DNA from: JAOZTV01 sp965371805
GTDB taxonomy: Bacteria; Acidobacteriota; Aminicenantia; UBA2199
Direction of reading: 5' to 3'
Length of the DNA: 54,586 nt
NCBI GenBank assembly: GCA_965371805.1
Contig: CBDUZW010000027.1
Location: 1-54,586 of the forward strand
Below are positions 26,501 to 35,274 of the stretch, piece by piece. A program made the translations under genes and the position numbers. Within the stretch, counting starts at the first letter, position 1. Each line of letters starts with the position of its first letter. The notes beneath the pieces are model-generated. The model saw only the letters and a program-made list of their open reading frames with translations, was not told where the DNA came from and did not search any database.

Positions 26501-26859
26501 CTATTTTTTGTTGGATGCCATCCGACAATCTGATCTGCCCCTGGATGATAGGTAACCCGTCTAATATTGCCACCCTCTGTATCCATTACATACACATCAA
26601 CGTTACCGTCATATTGACCTGAAAAAGCAATCAATTTTCCATCAGGTGAAAATTTAGGAGATCGTTCCGATCCGTCATTGATAGTTAATCTTTTTGCCTT
26701 TCCACCATCAATTGATGCAATCCAAATATCCTCTCCACTCACAAAGACAACTTTATCCTTATGAATATCAGGAAACCTCATTAATAGTGATCCTCCGAAT
26801 ATACTGGTTGATATCAATATTACTGACATCACTAAGACTAAACTTTTTAATTTAAACAT
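23596..26859 (-). CDS. Tricorn-like S41 peptidase with beta-propellers and PDZ domain
   Basis: 1087 aa with a signal peptide (1-22), so exported. Two TolB/WD40-like propeller blocks (about 25-650, repeated SPDGK...AY motifs) are followed by the tricorn core (EAWRLERDYYYDP, about 680), a PDZ domain (about 770-860) and an S41 protease domain. The likely catalytic residues are H749 (STSHTYV) and S974 (AGSGGDE). This is the domain order of tricorn protease, which in archaea is cytosolic and trims proteasome products; bacterial homologues are often periplasmic, as here. A Lys-rich low-complexity stretch (KKDKKDKKDKNKTKK) sits between the blocks. AGGAGGG precedes the ATG. Confidence 0.9.
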   Translation of the reverse strand: MFKLKSLVLVMSVILISTSIFGGSLLMRFPDIHKDKVVFVSGEDIWIASIDGGKAKRLTINDGSERSPKFSPDGKLIAFSGQYDGNVDVYVMDTEGGNIRRVTYHPGADQIVGWHPTKNRIVIQSSRNSFSRYSQLFLISPDGTDAKPLIMHEASYGSFSSDGSKIAYNRVPREGRTWKRYKGGLAQDIYLFDFKKNKDSKITTFDGTDRTPMWIGDKIYYTSDKDQFLNIYSYNPKTKEQKQLTFHKDYDVRRPSEGPEGIIYEHGGDLWKLDISNGKYNNLNIKIAADSPETRPYLKTVSRYLTNYSLSPSGKRSLIVARGEIFTVPKKHGSVRNLTKDSGARDKDAVWSPDGKYIAYLSDKAGEYDIYLADPKGIKKTKKITSFKKGYRHTLKWSPDSKKIGYTDETLSLYYIDVLNSIITKVDKADYENVDVSMDVKPIFDFSWSYNSKYLTYSKMNKELVQQIYIYSLGSKISKNVSYGLFNDFNPLFSKDGKYLFFISNRRFRPTLCDFEWEMVYKNLAGIYVMTLQKNTPSFLEFRNDEEGKVTKKDKKDKKDKNKTKKVFAIDFNGIQERVEALPLKSGNYRDLSVTKDSLYYLNAEKGDFNRFEFRARGAMDLYAYSFEKRKETKLTGSIANYKLSFDNSSLIYRKGRGLFTAKASGKKIKGKKVALSGLKMNFNPKKEWKQIFNEAWRLERDYYYDPNMKGVNWVEMRKRYGKLVSRATCRQDIRFIIGELIGELSTSHTYVFGGDRKRRGTRVNVGLLGVDWVKDNASKRYRFKKIYNVPDWSRGVKPPLGKPGLNLTKGNYLLKINGMNVDISKNIYSYFQDLAGKQITLTIAKNSADKTGRTVTVKPASSERTLRYLDWVEGNRIKVAKASNGKIGYIHFPDTYLGSAVEFPKYFYSQLTKQGMIIDGRYNGGGLDPDIFLQRLDRKNHAFWTRRQSAHQKSISTSTNAHFVCLTNKQAGSGGDELPYVFRWRNMGPIIGTRTWGGLVGVSMFISMIDGGGLTAPDYRIYNDKGEWIIENIGVKPDIEVDLDPVEVSKGIDAQLQKGIDYIMDKIKKNPKTWPKNKKYIIEKFN

Positions 26860-27006
26860 CTACCCTCCTTTTTATTTACCTGAATTGAATGATTTTTTGC
26901 AATGGTCCATGCATATTATTAAATCCCGGTAGTATTGTATTATTACGGATTATAGCATAAAAAAGTTAAGCTTTTTATAATAAAAAAAATATTTAATTCA
27001 GCAAAC

Positions 27007-27035
27007 CTGACATGATGGTGTCACTCAGTTATGAT
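27007..27035 (+). promoter_or_regulatory. Sigma-70 promoter of the GyrI-like gene
   Basis: CTGACA (27007-27012), a 17-bp spacer and TATGAT (27030-27035). Transcription would start near 27042, leaving a ~28-nt leader with the GGAG ribosome site at 27060-27063. Confidence 0.55.
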
Positions 27036-27069
27036 ATAGTATATTATTAAATAAGAAGTGGAGATTACT

Positions 27070-27696
27070 ATGAAACATGAATGGAGAAAAAAAGAAAAAC
27101 AAATCTATATTCCAAAGAACAAACCTGAAAAAAGAACAATCCCTTCATTTAAATTTTTTATGATTGAAGGTAAGGGAAATCCAAATGATGATTTTTTCGC
27201 AGAATATATTGGGGTACTATATTCACTCTCTTATGCAATTAAGATGTCGCCTAAAAAAGGAATAACACCGGAAAATTATTTTGAGTATACTGTTTATCCT
27301 CTTGAAGGTGTCTGGGATATATCTGATGAAGCTAAACTGAATTATAACAGGACCCTGGACAAGGATTCACTCATCTTTAACCTGATGATCAGACAACCGG
27401 ATTTTGTAACTCGGAAATTTGCAAAAGAGACAATAGAAAGAACAATGAAAAAAAAGCCACATGAACTGCTCAACAAAGTAAAATTTGATATTATTGAAGA
27501 AGGCGACTCTGTCCAAATGCTGCATCTGGGTAGTTATGATACCGAGCCGGAAACTTTCAAACAGATGGAAGAGTTCTGCAAGTCAAATGATTTAACCAGA
27601 GATTCAAGACAACACCGTGAAATTTATCTTTCTGACCCGAGAAAAGTAGCTGAAGAAAAACTAAAAACCCTATTAAGATTTAAAATAAAAAAATAA
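27070..27696 (+). CDS. GyrI-like small-molecule-binding domain protein
   Basis: About 208 aa. The opening (PSFKFFMIEGKGNPND, then a VLYSLSYAIKM helix and a Y.VYPLEGVW strand) matches stand-alone GyrI-like domain proteins, which bind small hydrophobic compounds and sometimes gyrase. There is no DNA-binding domain, so it is not an AraC/MerR-type regulator. I place the start at the ATG at 27070 because GGAG lies 6 nt before it; the upstream in-frame GTG at 27058 overlaps that ribosome site. It ends 2 nt from the convergent radA gene. Confidence 0.75.
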   Translation: MKHEWRKKEKQIYIPKNKPEKRTIPSFKFFMIEGKGNPNDDFFAEYIGVLYSLSYAIKMSPKKGITPENYFEYTVYPLEGVWDISDEAKLNYNRTLDKDSLIFNLMIRQPDFVTRKFAKETIERTMKKKPHELLNKVKFDIIEEGDSVQMLHLGSYDTEPETFKQMEEFCKSNDLTRDSRQHREIYLSDPRKVAEEKLKTLLRFKIKK

Positions 27697-27698
27697 TT

Positions 27699-29051
27699 TT
27701 ACCTCTGTCCGCCAATTATTGAATATAATTCAACTACATTTTTAATTGACATGATTTTTATATCTTTTTGTTCTATCTTATCCGCCTGAATTTCAGGTAG
27801 AATAAAACTTTTATATCCCTGCCTGACTCCCTCTTTTATCCGTTTATCTATTGACCCGACTGGTCTTATCTCACCGGTCAGACCAACTTCTCCTAAAATC
27901 AATGTATCGTTCGGTAGAGGAATGTTCTTATAACTTGATATCAGTGCAGAAATAACAGCGAGATCACCGGCTGTTTCTTTAATATTCATCCCACCTGTGA
28001 TATTGATAAAAACATCAGATTTATAAAATGGGATTTTTAATTTCTTCTCAATAACTGACAATAACATGGACATTCTATATCCATCAAAGCCAACTGATAT
28101 CCGCCTTGGATTACCAGCAAAGGGGCTTTCGGTTACAAGCGCCTGTATCTCCAATAAGATTGATCTGGTACCTCTATCAGCCGGAAACACTGCAAGACCG
28201 GGCTCAAGGGATTCTCTCTGACCGATAAAGAGTTGAGATGGATCATCTACTGAAATTAACCCTTTCCCAGTCATTTGAAATACGCCAATTTCATCAACTG
28301 GTCCAAATCTGTTCTTCTCTGTTCTGAGCACCCTGTAATCAGATTTTAGTTCACCTTGAAAGTATAGAACCACATCCACCATATGTTCAAGAGTCTTTGG
28401 TCCCGCTATACTTCCATCCTTCGTTATATGTCCAATAATAAATACCGTGATGCCATTATTCTTTGCAATTTCTGTAATCTCTGAGGTTACAGATTTTAAA
28501 GAGGAGATTGAGCCTGGAAGCAGGCCTTTCTTCTCTGAAAAAATTGTCTGGATTGAATCAATGATAAGGAATTGAGGTTTAACCGAGTCAATACTTTCTT
28601 TTATATCCTCTATTGACCCCATAGTTAACAGGTGTATATTATCAGGATCAATATTTAATCTATCACCTCTCATTTTTATCTGAGTTAAGGATTCTTCTCC
28701 CGAATAATAGAGAACATTCTTGTTTTTGGATAATAATCCTGCTAATTCCAAAAGCAAAGTTGACTTACCAACTCCTGGTTCTCCTCCGATTAGAATGATA
28801 GATTCCGGAACCAAACCACCACCAACAACTCTATCAAATTCAGGTATTGATGTTAAATATCTTTCCTGATCTTTATTATCAATATCCTTTAATTTTACAG
28901 CTTTAACAGATGCCCGGGAACCAGAATTTTTTCTGTCTTCCGACTTTACTTCAACTATTGAATTCCAGTTTTCACATTGAGGACACTTTCCATAGTACTT
29001 TGGACCTTGATATCCACACTCAACACATTCAAAGATGATCTTTTCTTTCAC
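27699..29051 (-). CDS. radA: DNA repair protein RadA
   Basis: 450 aa. N-terminal zinc finger (C9, C12, C23, C26), Walker A GGEPGVGKST (about 89-98), the RadA-specific KNRFG motif (about 243-248) and a C-terminal Lon-protease-like domain. RadA promotes branch migration during recombination. It follows glyS by 13 nt and is probably the last gene of the gcv-gly operon. All expected motifs are present. Confidence 0.95.
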   Translation of the reverse strand: MKEKIIFECVECGYQGPKYYGKCPQCENWNSIVEVKSEDRKNSGSRASVKAVKLKDIDNKDQERYLTSIPEFDRVVGGGLVPESIILIGGEPGVGKSTLLLELAGLLSKNKNVLYYSGEESLTQIKMRGDRLNIDPDNIHLLTMGSIEDIKESIDSVKPQFLIIDSIQTIFSEKKGLLPGSISSLKSVTSEITEIAKNNGITVFIIGHITKDGSIAGPKTLEHMVDVVLYFQGELKSDYRVLRTEKNRFGPVDEIGVFQMTGKGLISVDDPSQLFIGQRESLEPGLAVFPADRGTRSILLEIQALVTESPFAGNPRRISVGFDGYRMSMLLSVIEKKLKIPFYKSDVFINITGGMNIKETAGDLAVISALISSYKNIPLPNDTLILGEVGLTGEIRPVGSIDKRIKEGVRQGYKSFILPEIQADKIEQKDIKIMSIKNVVELYSIIGGQR

Positions 29052-29064
29052 CGGAAAACACTAA

Positions 29065-31134
29065 TTACTTACTCTCTACAAGCAATGAAAAATCAGCTAT
29101 TTCAGACAGTATTTTCTCCAATCCCTGAATTAAGGCTATTCTATTGTGTTTTATCTCTATATCCTCGGACATAACCAGAACCTTATCAAAAAAAGAATCT
29201 ATAATTGGTTTCATCTCAATAATCTTAGAAAATGCTTCTACATTTCTACTACTATTTATTAAATCTAAAATCTCATTTCTTGATTCTGAAAAAACATCAA
29301 AAAGTACTTTCTCTTCATTTTCAATAAGAAGTTCCTTCTTTAATTCGAATATTTCATGTCCTTTAATAATATTTCTTAACCTCTTATGGAGAACAGTAAT
29401 ATCTTCCACTGAATTTTTCTCAATAAGAAAGTGAATGTCTTTTGCTCTCATATAAAGCTTATAAATATTCAAGTCTTCTTTTGCAAGAATGGCATTTACA
29501 ACATCATATCTATAACCAATTGGATCCTTAAATATACCTGTAATTCTTAATGTAAAATAATCAACTATTTTTTTAATTAATTCGTTCCAGTCTTCTCCAC
29601 TTTCTGTAAATTTGTCAGCGGAAAATTTTATAAGATCCAACAAATTAAAATTAAGTTTAAGATCAATAATTATTTTCAGGATTCCATTTGCATCTCTTCT
29701 TATTCCAAATGGATCTTTAGAGCTGGAGATCTTCATTCCACTTCCAATAAAACCTGAAATATTGTCTATCTTATCACAGATCGACAGTAACCCGGCCTCC
29801 AGACATGTTATTTTTTCATTTGTATAACCTTTTGGCTCATAATGTCCATAAACCGCTTTCCAAACTTTTTCATCCTCATGTTTCTCTTTTAGATAAAGCC
29901 CTCCCATAACCCCCTGAAGAGTAGGAAACTCTCTTACCATTCTTGTTACCAGGTCATTTTTTACTAGAGTGGAAGCTATTTTTAAAGGCTTTGATAGTTC
30001 TTCATTATTTGTAATAATTGATATATATTCTGCCAAAGACTCCAATCTCTCTGTTTTTTCATAGAATGTCCCTATTTTTTTATGAAATAGAACATTTTTC
30101 AATTCATCTCTCAGTATATGAAAATCATCTTCCCTATCATTATCCCAGAAGAATTTTGCATCCTCAAATGTTGCAACTACAACTCTTCTATTGCCGTCAG
30201 ATACATATTTGTTTTCGTCAGGAACATTTGAAACTCCAACAAACATATTTATCATATTATCCTGCTTATCATAGACAGGTATCAATTTTTTTTCATTTAC
30301 CATAAAAGTTGATATTATTTCCTCAGGAATTTGGAGATATTTCTCGTCGAATTCTCCAGAAAAAACAACAGGATATTCATTATTGAAAATAAAATATTCC
30401 AACATCTTTTCCTCAAGTTTTACACTAACATCAAGCTCATCCTCAATATCTTTTATCTCATCAAGTATTTTTTCCCGCCTTTCCTCAGCCTTTCCAATAA
30501 TAAAATTATTTGATAAGGATTCAATATAATTTTTAAATGAACTTATCTCAATATAACTTTCAGAAAGTAGTGTATGACCAAAAACAATATTCGTTGATTC
30601 TATTCCAGCAAATTCAACTTCAATAAGATCTGAATTAAATAGAGCAAGAATATTTCTGACCGGCCTGACAAAGGGTACTCTTGAACTATTCCAAACCATG
30701 GCTTTTTTAAAAGTTAACTCTGAAAGTATTTTTGGTATTATTTCGCTTATTAATGAAGGAACTGCCTGACCTTTAGTTTTCTTTTTTACTCCAATATAAA
30801 CACCTTTTTTCTGTTCAATATCAACAAGATTTCCAATCTCAGAATCATTTGCACTCAAAAACTTTATTAGTGGAACAGATGGATTTCCCTCTGCATCATA
30901 GGCTATTTTTTTTGAGGGCCCTAAAATCAATTCCTCTTTATCGTTTGCCTTTTCACTTATCTCTTTAACATAAATCATAAATCTTGTGTTTGTTGAGCTG
31001 GATTCTATACTACTAAAATCAATGAGATTATTTGTAAATTCGAAAGCAAATTTATCTTCAAGCTGTTTCTTTATATTTATAACTTCTGAAACAGGAACCT
31101 CTTCAACACCCAATTCAAATAAAAAATCAGCCAT
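29065..31134 (-). CDS. glyS: Glycine-tRNA ligase beta subunit
   Basis: 689 aa. The N-terminal FLFELGVEEVP and the GPSKKIAYD and C-terminal anticodon-binding regions are typical of bacterial GlyS. It forms the alpha2-beta2 enzyme with GlyQ, whose stop codon directly abuts this start. It lies in the glycine-cleavage operon, so charging and catabolism of glycine are probably co-transcribed. Confidence 0.93.
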   Translation of the reverse strand: MADFLFELGVEEVPVSEVINIKKQLEDKFAFEFTNNLIDFSSIESSSTNTRFMIYVKEISEKANDKEELILGPSKKIAYDAEGNPSVPLIKFLSANDSEIGNLVDIEQKKGVYIGVKKKTKGQAVPSLISEIIPKILSELTFKKAMVWNSSRVPFVRPVRNILALFNSDLIEVEFAGIESTNIVFGHTLLSESYIEISSFKNYIESLSNNFIIGKAEERREKILDEIKDIEDELDVSVKLEEKMLEYFIFNNEYPVVFSGEFDEKYLQIPEEIISTFMVNEKKLIPVYDKQDNMINMFVGVSNVPDENKYVSDGNRRVVVATFEDAKFFWDNDREDDFHILRDELKNVLFHKKIGTFYEKTERLESLAEYISIITNNEELSKPLKIASTLVKNDLVTRMVREFPTLQGVMGGLYLKEKHEDEKVWKAVYGHYEPKGYTNEKITCLEAGLLSICDKIDNISGFIGSGMKISSSKDPFGIRRDANGILKIIIDLKLNFNLLDLIKFSADKFTESGEDWNELIKKIVDYFTLRITGIFKDPIGYRYDVVNAILAKEDLNIYKLYMRAKDIHFLIEKNSVEDITVLHKRLRNIIKGHEIFELKKELLIENEEKVLFDVFSESRNEILDLINSSRNVEAFSKIIEMKPIIDSFFDKVLVMSEDIEIKHNRIALIQGLEKILSEIADFSLLVESK

Positions 31135-32040
31135 TTAACCCTCCTTTGGAGCTTCAACAAGTGAGCTTGCATCAACATGCTTATGTTTATCAGCCTGATC
31201 ATTCTCTTTTTCAACAAATAATTTTGCAATATTAGAAGAAAAATTCCTGATCACACCCATCATAGATGTCCTTTCAGCTACAGAGATCGCCTTCCTGGCA
31301 TCAAGGATATTAAATGTATGAGAACATTTCAAAACATAATCATATGCCGGCAGGTATAATTTCGCTTCAATCAATCTCTCTGTCTCTTCCTGATACAGAG
31401 AAAATAATGATCTTAAGAATTTAATATCAGCTTTTTCAAAATTATAGACTGAAAATTGTTTTTCCTCTTCAGTTCTTAACTCTGAATATAAAACTTTATT
31501 TCCCCATTCAATATCATAAATATTGTCTTTTTTATCCAAAAATCCTGCCAGCCTTTCTAAACCATAGGTTATTTCCAAAGTATTTGGATTCAACTCAATC
31601 CCACCAGCCTGTTGAAAATAGGTAAATTGGGTTATTTCAAGTCCATCACACATAACCTGCCAACCTACACCCCATGCTCCGAGAGAAGGTGATGCCCAGT
31701 TATCTTCATCAAATTTGATGTCGTGATTTCTTATATCAATCCCAAGATGCTCAAGGCTATTTAGATATAAGCTCTGTCCATTTATGGGCGCCGGTTTTAA
31801 GACAACCTGAAACTGATTATGTTTCTGAACCCTGTTTGGATTTTCTGCATATCTCCCATCATCCGGTCTTCTTGAAGGTTGCCAATATGCAGATTTCCAT
31901 GGTTTTTCTCCTAAGACTCTAAAAAATGTGTCCGGAGTCATTGTACCTGCACCTACTTCACTATCGTAACCAGATGCAATATAGCAACCATTTAATGACC
32001 AGAATTCCTGTAATTTTAAAATTATTCCCTGTAAACTCAT
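31135..32040 (-). CDS. glyQ: Glycine-tRNA ligase alpha subunit
   Basis: 301 aa, standard length. GAGTMTPDTFFRVLGEKPW, YWQPSRRPDDGRYAENPNR and LEITYGLERL are class II synthetase motifs characteristic of GlyQ. It abuts glyS without a gap and starts 9 nt after gcvPB, with AAGGAT as ribosome site inside the spacer. Confidence 0.95.
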   Translation of the reverse strand: MSLQGIILKLQEFWSLNGCYIASGYDSEVGAGTMTPDTFFRVLGEKPWKSAYWQPSRRPDDGRYAENPNRVQKHNQFQVVLKPAPINGQSLYLNSLEHLGIDIRNHDIKFDEDNWASPSLGAWGVGWQVMCDGLEITQFTYFQQAGGIELNPNTLEITYGLERLAGFLDKKDNIYDIEWGNKVLYSELRTEEEKQFSVYNFEKADIKFLRSLFSLYQEETERLIEAKLYLPAYDYVLKCSHTFNILDARKAISVAERTSMMGVIRNFSSNIAKLFVEKENDQADKHKHVDASSLVEAPKEG

Positions 32041-32049
32041 AATTTATCC

Positions 32050-33507
32050 TTAGTTCTCCTCTTTAATCCATTTTAAAACTGGTTTTCTTGCAGCGAGAAC
32101 TTCATCCAATCTTCTAACCGGAGTATTATATGGTGCTCCTTTTAGATATTCAGGATCGTTTTTTGCCTCTTCTAATATTTTTTTCATTATCATAATAAAA
32201 TTGTCGATAGTTTCCTTGCCTTCTGTTTCAGTAGGCTCGATCATCATTGCTCCATGTACTATCAATGGAAAATATATTGTAAATGGATGTATCCCATAAT
32301 CAAGTAGCCTCTTTGCAATATCAAGAGTAGTAACAGGAAGGTCCTTATCTGAAAAAACAACTTCATGCAAAGTTTTTGACTTAAATGGAAGGTCTAGAAC
32401 ATCCTTCAGTTTTTCTCTGATATAATTTGCATTCAACACAGCATCTTCTGCAACTTTTCTGACGTTTTCCTTTCCGAGTGCCATAAGATAAGCAAGCGCT
32501 TTTACAATAACAAGAAAGTTACCATAGTAATTCTTTATTCTTCCAATACCGCCATCATTAAAATAATTCACAGAATATCCACCTAAACTCTCTTTGATAA
32601 GAGGGACAGGCAAAAAATTAACAAGTTCCTTTGTAACACCTATTGGACCTGAACCTGGACCGCCACCCCCATGAGGAGTTGCAAATGTTTTATGAAGGTT
32701 TAAGTGAATAACATCAGCTCCAAGTTCTCCCGGCTTCACAACTCCCATAAAGGCATTCATATTTGCGCCGTCCATATATAAGAGTGAACCATTCTTATGT
32801 AATAGATCTGCGATCTCTACTATATTTTTTTCAAATATTCCAAGAGTATTTGGATTAGTCATCATTAAAGCTGCCACATCACCATTTAGATACTCTTTTA
32901 AAGTATCGGTATCTAAAACACCATCTTCATTTGAAGGAATCTCCTTAATATCATAACCCGCAAAATGTGCCGAGGCAGGATTTGTCCCATGAGCAGAATC
33001 CGGTATAAGAACAATTTTCCTGGCATCACCTTTAGATTCAAGATACTTTCTTATAACCATCATCCCGGCAAATTCGCCATGTGCTCCGGCAGCAGGAACA
33101 AGAGTAAAACCAGCCATTCCTGTTAGCTTTGTAAGCCATTTTTCGAGATCTTTAATAATCTCAAGATTTCCCTGAACTGTATCTGTGGGTGCATAGGGAT
33201 GAGTATTTAATCCCTTAAAAGATGCAATTCTTTCATTTATCTTGGGATTATACTTCATAGTACATGAACCCAGGGGATAAAATCCCGAATCAACTGAATG
33301 GTTTAAGTTTGAAACATTTGTAAAATGTCTAACTACGTCAACCTCAGATAATTCAGGAAAATCCTCAATGTCATCTCTTATTTTCCCTTTATCAATTGCA
33401 ATTAAATCATCAGAAATATCAATATCCCGAAATGAATAGCCAATTTTACCAGCTCTACTCATTTCAAAAATCAAATCCGGTAAAGTAGTTTTTATGTCAG
33501 TACTCAT
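32050..33507 (-). CDS. gcvPB: Glycine dehydrogenase (decarboxylating) subunit 2
   Basis: 485 aa. PLP-binding lysine K273 in NLHKTFATPHGGGG, the C-terminal half of the P-protein that is fused in many bacteria. With GcvPA it decarboxylates glycine and passes the aminomethyl group to GcvH. It overlaps gcvPA by 4 nt (coupled translation). A split P-protein is common in Firmicutes, Thermotogae and several anaerobic phyla. Confidence 0.95.
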   Translation of the reverse strand: MSTDIKTTLPDLIFEMSRAGKIGYSFRDIDISDDLIAIDKGKIRDDIEDFPELSEVDVVRHFTNVSNLNHSVDSGFYPLGSCTMKYNPKINERIASFKGLNTHPYAPTDTVQGNLEIIKDLEKWLTKLTGMAGFTLVPAAGAHGEFAGMMVIRKYLESKGDARKIVLIPDSAHGTNPASAHFAGYDIKEIPSNEDGVLDTDTLKEYLNGDVAALMMTNPNTLGIFEKNIVEIADLLHKNGSLLYMDGANMNAFMGVVKPGELGADVIHLNLHKTFATPHGGGGPGSGPIGVTKELVNFLPVPLIKESLGGYSVNYFNDGGIGRIKNYYGNFLVIVKALAYLMALGKENVRKVAEDAVLNANYIREKLKDVLDLPFKSKTLHEVVFSDKDLPVTTLDIAKRLLDYGIHPFTIYFPLIVHGAMMIEPTETEGKETIDNFIMIMKKILEEAKNDPEYLKGAPYNTPVRRLDEVLAARKPVLKWIKEEN

Positions 33508-34856
33508 TTCAATTCCCCTATTCTTTTGACCAATAGGTCTATATCCTCTTTGTTATGCATTTCAGTAAAATTAATAAGAACCTGATTATCTGCATCCTTG
33601 TAAAACCATTGAAGAGGAATACCTGCAAATATCTTTTTATCTTTTAATTTTTTTAAAAAGTCCACTCCATTTCCATTTTCTATTTCAAGAACAACTTCAT
33701 TAAAAAAATCTTTTTTATACTTCACTTTGATAAAATCAAATTTTTCTATCTCTTTAACAAAATATGCAGTATTTAAATGATTAAGTTTGGATATTTTTAA
33801 GAGTCCTCTCTTTCCGAGAGTACTTAAGTATATACCGGCACGCAAAGCACACCATGCCTGATTCGAACAGATATTAGAAGTCGCTTTTTCCCGTTTTATA
33901 TGTTGTTCTCTTGTTGAAAGAGTTAATACATATCCTCTCTTTCCATCAACATCCTTTGTCTGACCAACAAGTCTGCCAGGCATCTGTCTTAAAAATTCTT
34001 TTTTTGCAGCAATAAATCCGAGATAAGGACCACCAAAACTTAAAGTTAAACCAAAACTCTGTGCTTCTCCAACAATAATGTCAACACCATTATCACCTGC
34101 AGGAGTGAGGAAAGGGAGAGACATCGCCTCAGCAGTAACCTGAACAGAATAGGCCTTTTTTTTTGTATGAACAATATCTGAAATATCTTTAGATTCTTCC
34201 ACAACACCAAAATAATTTGGAGATTGAAATAGAAAGCCACCGATCTCATCATCCATTTTGCCATTTAATTTTTCAAGATCAACCTTTCCTGTATCTCTAT
34301 CATATTCAACCTTTTCAACTTCAATCCCAAGGTTTTGAACATATGAATATATAATCTCCATATATTCAGGATGAAGATTTTCAGCGATAAGTATTTTGTT
34401 TTTTTTTGACTTTCTCAAAGCAAGTAACGCACCTTCAATAGCTGCTGTTCCACCGTCATAGAGGGAAGCATTTGAAAAATCCATCCCGGTCAGCATTGCC
34501 ATCATTGTCTGATATTCAAACATAGCCTGCAGACTTCCCTGACTTACTTCAGGTTGATATGGCGTATACGGAGTTAAAAACTCACTTCTATTACTCAGAT
34601 AGTTTACGACTTCCGGAATAAAATGGTTATAAGCTCCACCGCCAAGAAAACTCAGATAATCTGAATAAGTATTTTTATTACCAAAATCTTCAAACTTTTT
34701 TAACAACTCGTTTTCAGGAAGTGATTTTGGGAGATCTGCCAAAGAATACCAGGCTTTTTCTTGAGGAATATCCGAAAAAAGCTCTTTTACATCTTTGATC
34801 CCGATTTCTTTCTTTATCTCTTCCCTCTGCTCGTCTGTAAGAGGAAAATATTGCAT
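33504..34856 (-). CDS. gcvPA: Glycine dehydrogenase (decarboxylating) subunit 1
   Basis: 450 aa. Opens with YFPLTDEQREEI and carries FLGGGAYNHFIPEVV, PYQPEVSQGSLQ and QTKDVDGKRGYVLTL, all typical of the N-terminal P-protein half, which lacks the PLP lysine and completes the heterodimer with GcvPB. AAGGAG lies a few bases before the ATG. It lies 3 nt downstream of gcvH. Confidence 0.95.
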   Translation of the reverse strand: MQYFPLTDEQREEIKKEIGIKDVKELFSDIPQEKAWYSLADLPKSLPENELLKKFEDFGNKNTYSDYLSFLGGGAYNHFIPEVVNYLSNRSEFLTPYTPYQPEVSQGSLQAMFEYQTMMAMLTGMDFSNASLYDGGTAAIEGALLALRKSKKNKILIAENLHPEYMEIIYSYVQNLGIEVEKVEYDRDTGKVDLEKLNGKMDDEIGGFLFQSPNYFGVVEESKDISDIVHTKKKAYSVQVTAEAMSLPFLTPAGDNGVDIIVGEAQSFGLTLSFGGPYLGFIAAKKEFLRQMPGRLVGQTKDVDGKRGYVLTLSTREQHIKREKATSNICSNQAWCALRAGIYLSTLGKRGLLKISKLNHLNTAYFVKEIEKFDFIKVKYKKDFFNEVVLEIENGNGVDFLKKLKDKKIFAGIPLQWFYKDADNQVLINFTEMHNKEDIDLLVKRIGELK

Positions 34857-34859
34857 GAC

Positions 34860-35249
34860 CTACTCCTTTTCTATACCGTCAAGATACTCTTTATATTTAT
34901 CAAAACTCATCATTTCTTTCAATTCTTCATCTTTTTCAATTTTGATTTTTACAATCCAGCCATCTGCATAAGGTGATTGATTAATGCTCTCCGGAGTATC
35001 CTCCAGCTCTTCATTTATCTCAGTCACTTCTCCAGTTAATGGTGAATATAAATCACTTACAGCTTTAACTGATTCAATATTTGAACATGCATCGCCTTTA
35101 GAAATATTATCTCCAACAGCCGGCAATTCAACATATACAATATCTCCAAGTTCTTTTTGCGCATAATCTGTAATTCCAATGGTGGCTACACCATCAACCA
35201 GATTAACCCATTCATGTTCTTTAGTAAACTTAAAATTTTCTAAATTCAT
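34860..35249 (-). CDS. gcvH: Glycine cleavage system H protein
   Basis: 129 aa. The lipoyl-carrier lysine is K62 in NIESVKAVSDLYSP, and FTKEHEWV opens the domain. It carries the aminomethyl group from GcvPA/PB to GcvT. AAAGGAG precedes the ATG. It sits between gcvT (25 nt upstream) and gcvPA. No lipoate-attachment gene is in the window. Confidence 0.96.
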   Translation of the reverse strand: MNLENFKFTKEHEWVNLVDGVATIGITDYAQKELGDIVYVELPAVGDNISKGDACSNIESVKAVSDLYSPLTGEVTEINEELEDTPESINQSPYADGWIVKIKIEKDEELKEMMSFDKYKEYLDGIEKE

Positions 35250-35274
35250 TTTTATCTCCTTTAAAAATATTTTC